This document shows positions 47,956 through 57,732 of a stretch of DNA of 57,732 nucleotides, in pieces. The DNA lies in NCBI GenBank assembly GCA_036897485.1, contig JAYMTF010000079.1:1-57732 (forward strand). Direction: 5' to 3'. The notes beneath the pieces are model-generated. The model saw only the letters and a list, made by a program, of their open reading frames with translations. It did not search any database and was not told the DNA's origin. The translations under genes and the position numbers were made by a program. The stretch comes from Pelargonium nanum (Eukaryota; Streptophyta; Magnoliopsida; Geraniales; Geraniaceae). Position 1 is the stretch's first letter; each line of letters starts with the position of its first letter.

Positions 47956-48905
47956 AGATTCTCTTCGAGGAAGAATAAAGATCGCGAACTTGGCCCAAGT
48001 AGTACGTTTTCTTTTGTGTTGTTGTAGCTTTACCTTAATTTTCTTGCATTTTGTTGTTGCAAGTTGTATATATGATTTTTCATTTCTCGGCATCTGAACT
48101 GCAGCTTAGTCTGAATTAGTCTGTTTCCGAATCCGAACGAATAAGAATTTGTTAGCAGATTGACAAAATGTTGTCTGTATGTTTGAACTAACTGCAGTTT
48201 AGTCTCAGTTGTAGTCTGTTTCGGATCCGAATGAATAAAAATTGGTTTCAAATTGACAATTTTTGTATGCATTTCTGTATTCTGTGTTGTGAAAGTTGAT
48301 GAGAGGCATTGTTGGAATTTTGTGTAGTTTTTATCTTTTTGAGTGCATGATATGGCACCAAATATGGTGAAACCATTTGTTTCAATAATTGTGATGTGTA
48401 ATATATAAATCTGATGACTTGTTGAGCAATTCTTACACAATAAATAACTTTTGGTCATCAAACAAGACATGATGGACCAAACAGTTTAAGCGTTTTGTTT
48501 TTTTTGAGGTCTCGGATTCAAGTTAAGTGACAAATTTAACATTTTTTTCGACGTGTGATTTCGTAACATTTCTTTATATGTACAAACTAGTTAAGAGAAC
48601 AGATCTTGCAGGTGGATACGTGGACCTACATGTGTTAACTGTTATAGAGGTGAAATTTTGCATGTAGATAGAAAAATTGTAGTTTCCGCTCATCAATTAG
48701 CCTATATAAGCAACCGCCGCCAAAAAAAAAGTAGTTATGTTATAATCAGAATGTTGTTTACTTTGCTCGTTAATATATTATCATGTTTGATACAAAAAGG
48801 AATGCATAAATTCAACCAAATTAGGCTAAAAATACTTAAAAGTTTGAGAAAGAGGGTCAAAAAAGTAATTTGGCAAGTAAAATCTGGTGGGCTGTGATTT
48901 TCTCC
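47956..48905. other. PHYA 3' region and spacer
   Basis: No gene. Contains the PHYA 3' untranslated region with a diverged 93-bp-period direct duplication (48099-48272). Confidence 0.5.
48099..48272 (+). repeat. Direct duplication in the PHYA 3' region, period 93 bp
   Basis: Copies start with CTGCAG at 48099 and 48192 and share TAGTCTGTTTC, ATCCGAA, GAATAA and ATTGACAA. About four bases in five agree by eye. Confidence 0.8.
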
Positions 48906-48914
48906 CCACAATAT

Positions 48915-49677
48915 CCACTGGGCCCAAAAAACAGCCCATTACAATTTTCCGAATCAACTCGCCACCACAGACACTGAGTCACTCAGTCGCGTTGCGTTCA
49001 CTTCTTTTTATTCTCTTTCCAACCAAAGCTTCTTCACCAAAACCACTCCGCCGCCGCTAATTGCCGTGTCGCCGCCGTATCCTCCGTCGACGCTGACACC
49101 TTTTCACTCTCCAGATTCACACGTGGCAGGTTTTTGCATATATTTCGGTTTTTATTTACTGCAATTAGCTCATTTCTCCCTTTTACTGCTTTAACTTTAT
49201 AAGAAAAATCCATGTTTAGATTTTAAGCTTTTCGAAAGTAAATATTATATCACCAAGAAGAACTGTTTTTGATCATTTTTAGTCTCTCTGGTAGTCTTGT
49301 GAATGTTTGAGAATTTGAGATTTTTGTTGGTTACTGTTTGGTTAATTAGGTAATGAAGAGCAGTGAGAGTGTTTTAGTCTCATAATCTGGAGGTTTAATG
49401 CTGAGTGGAATTTGGAATTGATTTAAAAATTTGGATTTGAGGTATCAAATTGGCTCCAGATTCATATTAGAAATATGATTTTGATTTTTCTCTCGTTATG
49501 ACTACAGATTTTAGTTTTTTAATTGGTAAAAAGTGTATGAAAATGTGTTTATGTTAAATATGAATTTGTATGCACCAAGCACCTGTCTTTTAATTATCTC
49601 TCTCAATATCTCCTTTTCAAAGTGTTTCTGCTGATTAATTATGTACTGGTGGGTAATATGCGGTGTAGGTGGTGAAG
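48915..49677 (+). promoter_or_regulatory. GluRS promoter, leader exon and leader intron
   Basis: TGGGCCCA at about 48919 and AGCCCATT at about 48933 are site-II type elements common in promoters of plant translation genes. A GC-rich leader follows, ending GTGGCAG|GTTTTT at 49129/49130, and a GTGTAG acceptor at about 49668 lies 9 bp before ATG 49678, giving an intron of about 540 bp in the 5' leader. Confidence 0.5.
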
Positions 49678-52600
49678 ATGGAGATAAAGCAGCTGCTATT
49701 CTCGGAAGAAAGTCCACCACTTTCTGTCATTGCTGCCGCTAAGATTGCGGGGATTTCTTTGCCCGTCGATGCCTCTCTCTCTGCTGGTTCTGCTCCCACT
49801 ATGCTCTTATCTGATGGGTACTAATTTATTGCTTCTTTTTTGTTGCCTTTTCTGTTTTTTTTTTTTTTTTTTGTGATTGTTTAGAGTTGATTTTGTACTT
49901 TGTCAGGTTAGTTGATATAGAAGTTGTCACTCTTGTTAAAGATCTTAGTTATGTTGTAGAGTTTCGTTTGGGCTTTGTTGAAAGTTGAAACTACAAGATT
50001 AACTGGCATTCAGCTTTTCATTTTTTGATGGGATATTATTAAGAGTAGGATGAAGAGACTATAAAATTTAATCAAGCTTCAAGATAAAATGCCTTAAACA
50101 TAAATGGTACCTTGCAAAATCAAAATCTTTGAACGTTAGGTTTATGTACTTGTCATGGGCAAGAAGCTTATCTGAGAAAGAATCGCCTTGGGATCTCAAA
50201 GAACAACTCACGACTCTCTCCTCCTCCTCCCCCTTTAATTCTAGTGCTGAAACATGAACTTGATCCACGTTTCAGGAAGAAACTCCATGGATCATATGTA
50301 CTTCTCCGTCATGTCGGACGTGTTGCCAAAATCCCCAATTTTTATGGAGTGGATGCATTTGAATCTAGTCAGGTGATCCTCCTTTCATTTGCTGAAGATA
50401 AGGATACAGCATTTTTGCCTTCATATTCGCAACTTTTTCCATACTATAACATTACCATACATTGCTATTGCATGATCTATAAATTTTCTTTTCCCTCTCT
50501 TTTCAGATTGATGAATTGCTGGACTATGCTCCTACTCTTGCAATAGGTTCAGAGTTTGAAAATGTGTGCATATATCTTGATGAGTATCTAGAGAAGCGCA
50601 CTTTTTTGGTCGGGTATTATTTGTCCATTGCGGACATAGCTATCTGGGCCGGTCTTGCAGGTAAAGCTTCCTATCTATTTACCTTGCTAGTGATGCATTT
50701 GCAGAATCCATAATTTGCCTAGAATTCAGATAGTTGTTAGGGACGTCTTTTGGTCTATCCTTGAATGACACTCTGAAGATAAGTTATGATAAATCTCTTT
50801 CTTGAGAGATAAAAGATGGATGTTGTACTAGGAATTATGATGTTTTTCCTTTGAGGGACCTACACTCTGTTTCCTTAAAAGCTGCCCATCATTGTGGTAA
50901 TGAAGGTGTGGATTTGAAACTTGGTTTCGTCCTATGTGAACATTTAACCATTAGCTATTTTAATAAATGGTACCTTGGATGTCTTTGATCGGTTGGTTTG
51001 GTTGCATTCCCTATGAAGACTTATGTTAGAATTGTAGAAAATAGGAAATACTTTGATAAATAGGAAATTCTTCTATAGTATAAATTGGGTATTCCCTTTG
51101 TTAATAATACATCACAAGTTACTCAAACAAAATGAGAAGTTATTAATAACTTGTTTTTTAATATTGATATGTTATTCTTTGCAGGGGCTGGGCTGAGGTG
51201 GGAGAGCCTTAGGAAGTCAAAGAAGTATCAAAATCTGGTTAGATGGTTCAATTCAATATTTGCAGAATACAGTGATGCCTTGAATGAAGTCACAGGAACA
51301 TATGTTGGCAAAAAAAGTCCGGGAAAGCAATCACTACCCAAATCAAAAGAGCAGCAGGTTGTTAATCATCAATCAAAAAGTGTAAATGGGGATATTTCTG
51401 AAAAGGGAAAACCAAGCAGCAGGCCTGGATTTGAAGTAGATCTCCCCGATGCTGAAATTGGGAAAGTGCGTTTGCGATTTGCTCCAGAACCTAGTGGTTT
51501 TCTTCACATTGGCCACTCAAAAGCAGCATTGCTTAACCAGTATTTTGCTCAACGCTACCAAGGGAAGTTGATAATTCGTTTTGATGATACCAATCCTGCC
51601 AAGGAAAGTAATGAGTTTGTGGACAATCTCTTGAAGGACATTGAGACACTGGGTATTAAATTTGAAACTGTTACGTACACATCAGATTATTTTCCTCAGT
51701 TGATGGAAATGGCTGAAAAGTTGATGAAGGAGGGTAAAGCTTATATTGATGATACACCACGGGAGCAAATGCAGAAAGAAAGGATGGATGGAATTGAATC
51801 TAAATGTAGAAACAACAGCTTAGAGAAGAATATGGAATTATGGAAGGAGATGATTGCAGGATCCGAGAGGGGTTTGCAGTGCTGCCTTCGTGGAAAATTG
51901 GATATGCAAGATCCAAACAAATCACTACGAGATCCAGTTTATTACCGGTGCAATCCACTTCCCCACCATAGGATAGGGGCCAAGTACAAGATATATCCTA
52001 CTTATGATTTTGCCTGCCCATTCGTTGATGCTATAGAAGGCATTACTCATGCACTGAGATCTAGTGAATACCATGATAGGAATGCTCAATATTACAGGAT
52101 TCAAGAGGATATGGGAGTTAGAAAGGTTCTCATTTATGAATTTAGCCGGTTGAATATGGTTTACACACTTCTTAGCAAGCGCAAGCTTCTCTGGTTTGTC
52201 CAGAATGAGAAGGTTGATGGATGGGATGACCCTCGTTTTCCAACTGTCCAAGGAATTGTGCGCAGAGGTCTCAAAATTGAGGCACTGATACAGTTTATTC
52301 TTGAACAGGTAATAATATTTGGCTTTTACTTGTGCTCTTGAGTAAAATTTAGACCATTTAGTATTGCAGTATTATTGAGTAAGTAAAAAATAGCAAATAG
52401 AAGTTGGGAGAAAGATTCTTATGATCAAAACTAAAGTTGGTAGGACAAATATGGAATTATCTCCTTTCTAGACTGCTAAAAATATGAATAGTTAAAAGAA
52501 CATTCTGGTTTTGCTATGACATTTCTATTGAGTTTTAGACAAGTGCATCATACTGGCATCATCCAGATTGTGCTAATATATTTGCTTAGTTTCGTTTATT

Positions 52601-54379
52601 TTATAGTTTCTCCTTAATTGTTTAGTTAGAAGTTAGTTGAAGGATCTCACATTGAAACTGTGGAGTTTGAAACCGCTCTATATACTTGGGCCACACCCTC
52701 TAACAAGATGGACTATTTATATTGGAACCTTAACATGGTAGTGGAGCCTTTGCCTGTTTCTGTTTGTGTTGCCTCCCCGTTAATTCTTGGTCCGTGTGTA
52801 GAACCCATGGCGTTCGGCTTCCCCATGAGAGGGAGTGTTGAAGTATCTCAAGTGTAGTTTGAGACTACTTTATAACTTAAATACTTATGGGGTCCCACAA
52901 CCTAATAGCTCACTAAGCTTTTAGGTTTGAAACTTAATTAAGCTTGATATCTGTGTTTCATTTATCTATTTTATCCTTTTGTTTTAGGGAGCTTCCAAAA
53001 ATTTGAATCTTATGGAGTGGGACAAACTGTGGACGATTAATAAGAAGATTATTGATCCTGTGTGTCCCAGACATACGGCTATTGTTGAAGAGCGGCGCGT
53101 TTTACTGACCCTAACTAACGGTCCTAATGAACCATTTGTTCGGATCATTCCAAAGCATAAGAAATATGAAGGTGCTGGTGAGAAGGCCACAACTTACACA
53201 AAGAGGATATGGATAGAACAAGCTGATGCTGAACTCATGTCAGTGGATGAGAAAATAACTTTAATGGATTGGGGGAATGCTATAGTAAAGAAAATTGAGA
53301 AGGACCAAGAGGGAAAAATCACACAGTTATCGGGAATTTTGCATCTTGACGATGATTACAAGTCAACGAAGTTGAAGCTTACCTGGTTACCTGAATCAGA
53401 TGAACTTGTTAACCTCTCATTGATGGAGTTTGACTACCTTATCACAAAGAAGAAGGTATGTGCTAAACTGCTAATAAACTAATGGTTCTTAAGCTTTCCT
53501 TCAATTATAGCAGCCTGTTATTCTAAATGAGTTATGGTTAAAAAGGTCATTGGCCCGAAAAAATTTAACTTTCACTTTTACTAAAGAAGAACATGTATTA
53601 TTTTACTGCCGAAAATGTTTGCCTTGACTGATCTATTGTGAAATAGAGCATAATTATTGCATTGATATGGAAATAATGCTTTTCTATGCAACTTGAGTAG
53701 TGTTTGAAAACAAGGCTCTCTTGTCATCGTTACTAAGCTCCGTATCTTTACAACAATGCTTTGTTGCTTTTAGTGCTCAACCACATATATTTCTCTTATT
53801 TAGGCAACTGAAAGAGTAATATGCATATATAGTCATGAACTTATTTTCAATATCCAAGTCATGCTTGATGATCTCTGTAAATATTTTGAAATTTATGTCC
53901 TTAATATCACCTAATACATAGGTGTCATATGCATCATTTTTCATATGATTTAGAAGGTGGTGCATTTTCTTTTGTGCAAGTTTAAATAGTTTCAACGCAT
54001 AAACTTTGGCATTCGATCAACACCTAATATCACATTTTTGAGGTCAGGATTACTTATTTTTGGGTACTATGTCATACCTCACTGTTTATGAGAATCGCAT
54101 TTGAAATGTGAAGTCGGAAATCTGAATAACTGTTGGTGTTTGTTACTCTTGTGGTTGCAGCTGGAAGAAGGAGAGGACTTCATCGACGTGCTTAATCCGT
54201 GCACGAAAAAGGAGACCGCTGCACTTGGGGATTCCAATATGCGAAGTTTGAAGCGTGGAGATATTTTGCAGCTGGAGAGGAAGGGCTATTTCAGATGCGA
54301 TGTTCCCTTCCAAAAACCTTCAAAGCCTATAGTCCTCTTCGCTATCCCAGATGGCCGGCAGCAGGCTTCCCTAAAGTAA
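49678..54379 (+). CDS. Glutamyl-tRNA synthetase, cytosolic type
   Basis: Six exons (49678-49817, 50276-50372, 50507-50660, 51185-52308, 52988-53455, 54161-54379) join in frame to 733 aa. Residues 1-190 resemble the GST-like N-terminal domain of eukaryotic GluRS (LSIADIAIWAGLAGAGLRWESL), followed by a Lys/Ser-rich linker. The class I catalytic core has the HIGH motif at residues 238-241 (PSGFLHIGHSK), RFDDTNPAKE, and the KMSKS-equivalent LLSKRKL around residue 460. The C-terminal half is the beta-barrel anticodon-binding domain of the archaeal/eukaryotic GlnRS-like type (RIWIEQADAELMSVDEKITLMDWGNA). The enzyme charges tRNA-Glu with glutamate in the cytosol, using ATP. No plastid transit peptide is visible; the organellar enzyme belongs to a different bacterial-type group. 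Confidence 0.96.
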
Positions 54380-56558
54380 GACCTGACCTTTACATTTCAT
54401 TTGAATAGGTTTCGATCGTCTAAAATTTTCCAGAACCTCATCGTAAACTCTTAATACTGTTGGTTCAATGTAATTTTCCATTTCGTAACTTCAAGGTAAT
54501 CAGCAGTCTGAACTATTCTAACTCGGGTTCTTATTAATTGCATTTGTCTATCTTTAGTCTTAAGAGTGAAAGACTCGGGTTCCGAAATTATTGCTAATCT
54601 TCTCTTTCCTTCGACAGATTTATCCGTACCTCTGTAGTTTTGGTTGATTAGAGCCTCAGCAACTTCTTTAGCTAATTTTAATTGATAGCGTAATAATTGT
54701 TAATCCTCAATTTCTTTCCACTTAGTGTGATTTATAGATATGTGTCATTTGTGTTACTTGCGTGAGATTTAAACGTTAGGACCATAATTAGCATGATAAT
54801 TGCATTGTTATAATTGATTTCAATTTCTTGAATCTGTGCTTTACGACAAAGTCAGGAGTGTCGTTTTCTTTGAAGCTTGAAAGTTCTTGAATGTTGAAAT
54901 GACTTTTGGCCTAAGCGATTATGGGAAGAGTGAATATTAAAATTGGACCAAATATTGTATACATTTATTACCATAATAATTTTAAAGTTTTTACTCTATT
55001 ATATGACAATAGGACCATGCTTGGTTGCTGGCTTTGTGGGGCTGAATTTGGATAAAATATAAAAGGGAAAGCAAACCAAAAAGGGATCAATTATTATTTA
55101 ATTAGGTGACTTCTTATGATTTGTGTTTTGATGCTCCTTTCCCAACTAATATTTATCCAACAGTCAGCCCATGTCTCATCTATTTAATTATTTAGGATTA
55201 AATACTTTTTAACCCATATATTTGTTTAGGAGTAAAAAATTTCTAGCTCCCATGTCGAATTTGTAAATGCAAAACGCTCGTTTGGATATGATTTTTTTAT
55301 GTTTTGGTTGAAACTCAACTGATTATGGAGTGAGACTAACTCACCAAGCCAACGAGAGTTTGGTAGGTCACCAATTAACACTCATATATGTTTCAATAAA
55401 TTTGAGGACGTGTAGTACTCATATAGATCCGAGTATTTTTTTATTTTTTTTGTACTTTCAAATATTTTACACTCATTTTAATCCTTCTTTCATTCATAAG
55501 CACTGATTTCAAGAAGAGTAAAATAATCTTTAATTCATAAACAAAAATAGATCTTATCATATGCATCCACTCTATTAAGCTTTGACTTGATTTTAGTAAT
55601 ATGAGATTGGAAGATGTGACAAAATCTATGATAAGAGTATATACTTTATTCTATCTATTGTTGTTTATAATATTTGGTGTACACGTCATCAATGATGTCA
55701 TAATGTGATTAAGGTATTGTTTTGGAAACACTTATTAAATTTGTATAACTGTTGTCACTCTTATTAAAATAGAAATAAGTATAATTTTTTTTTTTTGTTT
55801 ATTCTCACATAAGTAGGGAGTAAATTTATCTTTTCACATTTTGTAATAATTTTTTTTATAAAATACATTATACACATAAGTATTACTTTTATTACTAAAC
55901 AACAACATTTATTCTATAATTGCTTATCTAGAAGTGTTAGTTGGTGGTAGCACATCAACAAGAAACAAGCAAAGACACCAAAAAGCATTGAAGTGTGAAA
56001 CAATGGATTATAAGTAGGTGAGGTGAGGGAGCTTAATCCTCTTAAAGCTATCCCATTTTACACCAACCAATGGAATATAATATTGCTCCTACTTTACAAC
56101 TGTTTCTTAAAATACTGTCCCCAAAGGTAAGTCTTCCATTTTTAAATAATTAAACCATAATTTTTTATTCTTTTTATTGATGGGAACATCATAACTTTTC
56201 AGCTAATATCATATTTTTATGATCACTTGACCAACAAATCTGTATATTATCTATTTAACTTTTTCATATGTGGGTCTAAATTCACCCTATAAGAATTACT
56301 AGAGTGTGTTTTTTTTAAATAGTATTTTGTCGCATCTGACTCGAATTTGAATTAGTTGGTGTTCAATGTTACGAGAAGATACCCAAATAATTCACTTGTA
56401 GAGTGCAAGACTCAAATCAAAATCCAAATATGCACCATTGAATTTTGCATTTTATTAAATCACATGATCACAACAACATGTTCTTAAATTTGTAGTTCAA
56501 TTGTTACAGTATTTAAAAAAAAAAACAACCTTAAAAAAACAGAGCTTCACTTCAACTT
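54380..56558. other. Intergenic region, about 2.2 kb
   Basis: AT-rich with poly-T and poly-A runs. No coding frame with support; it should hold the GluRS and germin-like 3' ends, which converge here. Confidence 0.5.
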
Positions 56559-57097
56559 CTACTTCTTAGGTGCGAACTTGCTCTTGATCTTGTCCACTTC
56601 TTTAGTCCCAACCTGAAACGCCTTGGTCAACACATAGTCCGGCACCTCCGGGCTCGCCGCGAAAAGGGTCGCTCCGATCGACTGCGTTCCCGGCAACTGG
56701 CTGTCAAACGCTGATATCACCGACGCCGGACTCTTCCCGGAGTTCTTCTGAAAATGCACCAGAGCTTTCGGGAACACAAAAACCTCACCTTTCTTGATTG
56801 TCTTGGAGATCAGCACATTCGCGGTGGTTATGAACCCCACCTCCAGCTCCCCCTCCAGCACGAACACCATCTCGGTGGCGCGTGGGTGCGTGTGCGGCGG
56901 GTTTAGACCCCCCACGGCGTAGTCGATGCGTGAGAGCGACACGCCGAGGGTGTTGAGCCCCGGGACCTTCATGACGTTGGCTCCGGTGACCACTGAGCCC
57001 ATGGTGTTGTTGGTGGCTCCGGGGGTGGCGAGGATGTCGGTGAAGAAGTCGCCGGCGGTGACGTTTGACTTGCAAGTAAAACCGTTGACCTTCACGG
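56559..57097 (-). CDS. Germin-like protein, last exon only (5' part not found)
   Basis: An exon starts after an acceptor (TTCACAG|CCGTG at 57098/57097) and runs 179 codons to a stop at 56559. It encodes a cupin of the germin-like family: box 1 GGLNPPHTHPRATEMVFVLEGELEVGF gives the HTH...E metal ligands, and box 2 GEVFVFPKALVHFQKN gives the third His and the Asn. Box 2 has Ala where the family consensus (PxG) has Gly. These proteins are secreted, form oligomers, bind manganese and act in the cell wall, sometimes as superoxide dismutase. The exon that should encode the signal peptide and the first cysteine is not present in the remaining 635 bp, so either the intron is long or the gene is a truncated copy. 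The reading frame itself is intact. Confidence 0.85.
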
Positions 57098-57732
57098 CTG
57101 TGAATTTTGTTTTCAGAAATTAATTAATGAAAGAAAAAAAATGTAAATGAAAGGCACAAACTACAAAATAGGGTAGCTCTCCTATTGTGTAGAGCCAACT
57201 ATTAAATGTCATACTATGGTAGAGCCCACAAATTAAATTTAAAAGACATAATTTGAATCCGAGATAAGTTGAACATGAGTTGTTCAATTTGACTTTAAAA
57301 CTAACACGGTCTCGACTATAATTTGTAAAAAAGTTGGTCAAATTTTAAGTGATCTAAAGAGTTCAAATTGTTAGCTCTACAATTATAACAAAATAAAATT
57401 TTGATTAGTTTTTTATTTTAATCCATTTTTTATGTTTGTCTTGAGTTTCGTCAAATTTGACCACTATTTCAAGAAGTTGAACTAAGCAAACTATATTTAT
57501 TTGTATATATATTATCCTACATTTGATCACGCATTTGCAATGACTAATCTGAACTCAAGTCGAGAAAGATCACAAGTGTGAAGAAAACCCCTTTTACCAA
57601 GGTTTAAACGACTTTATTTCTCGAGATTCGAATCAAATGCCTCGTATAAAACTAGAAGTAACGTGTAGATTTTTTTAGGATTAATGTCACCAATGGTACA
57701 TGAACTTTTGTCATATACCCAATTTAGTACAT
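57098..57732. other. Right edge, upstream of the germin-like exon
   Basis: AT-rich; no exon with a signal peptide and a suitable donor was found on the minus strand. It is either intron or non-genic DNA. Confidence 0.45.

Overview
This is a plant nuclear window, most likely from a eudicot. The evidence is GT-AG introns throughout, AT-rich intergenic DNA, a full phytochrome A gene, plastid-targeted proteins, a germin-like cupin and a Mutator-like (MULE) transposon. I cannot name the species from sequence alone. I annotated genes by joining exons at visible GT/AG borders and checking that the reading frame stays open.

Layout. 1-920: flank with a possible coding fragment at the left edge. 921-7084: a complete MULE with 104-bp terminal inverted repeats that match at every base. 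It carries two genes transcribed inward from the two ends: a five-exon MuDR-type transposase on the minus strand (about 1,230 aa) and a two-exon GRF zinc-finger/coiled-coil/membrane-tail protein on the plus strand (133 aa). 7846-13078 (minus): chloroplast DEAD-box RNA helicase RH3. 14357-18394 (plus): imidazoleglycerol-phosphate dehydratase (histidine synthesis), head-to-head with RH3. 19846-23769 (plus): a DUF300/LAZ1-type seven-pass membrane protein. 27201-27596 (plus): a small Arg-rich protein starting with nonapeptide repeats. 31974-32665: two identical tRNA-Ala(AGC) genes. 33928-34245 (plus) and 34898-35218 (minus): two small convergent genes of unknown function. 37675-38106 (plus): a small gene with a conserved-looking C-terminal motif. 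43864-47955 (plus): phytochrome A, four coding exons, 1,126 aa. 49678-54379 (plus): cytosolic-type glutamyl-tRNA synthetase, six exons, 733 aa. 56559-57097 (minus): last exon of a germin-like protein, with no first exon found in the window.

The host genes are single-copy housekeeping or signalling genes and do not form one pathway. RH3 and the histidine enzyme are both predicted plastid proteins that share a short divergent promoter region. The tRNA-Ala pair and GluRS both serve translation, but I see no functional link between them. From memory, the set cupin, GluRS, DUF300 protein and RH3 also clusters on Arabidopsis chromosome 5, so this may be a conserved block into which other genes and the MULE have been placed.

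The most unusual object is the MULE. It looks young, both of its genes are open, and it has a two-gene convergent plan like maize MuDR, but its second gene encodes a GRF-finger membrane-tail protein. Other points of interest are several local tandem duplications (PHYA leader intron, PHYA 3' region, 35.5-35.9 kb, the tRNA pair), hairpins, and repeated use of introns in 5' leaders.
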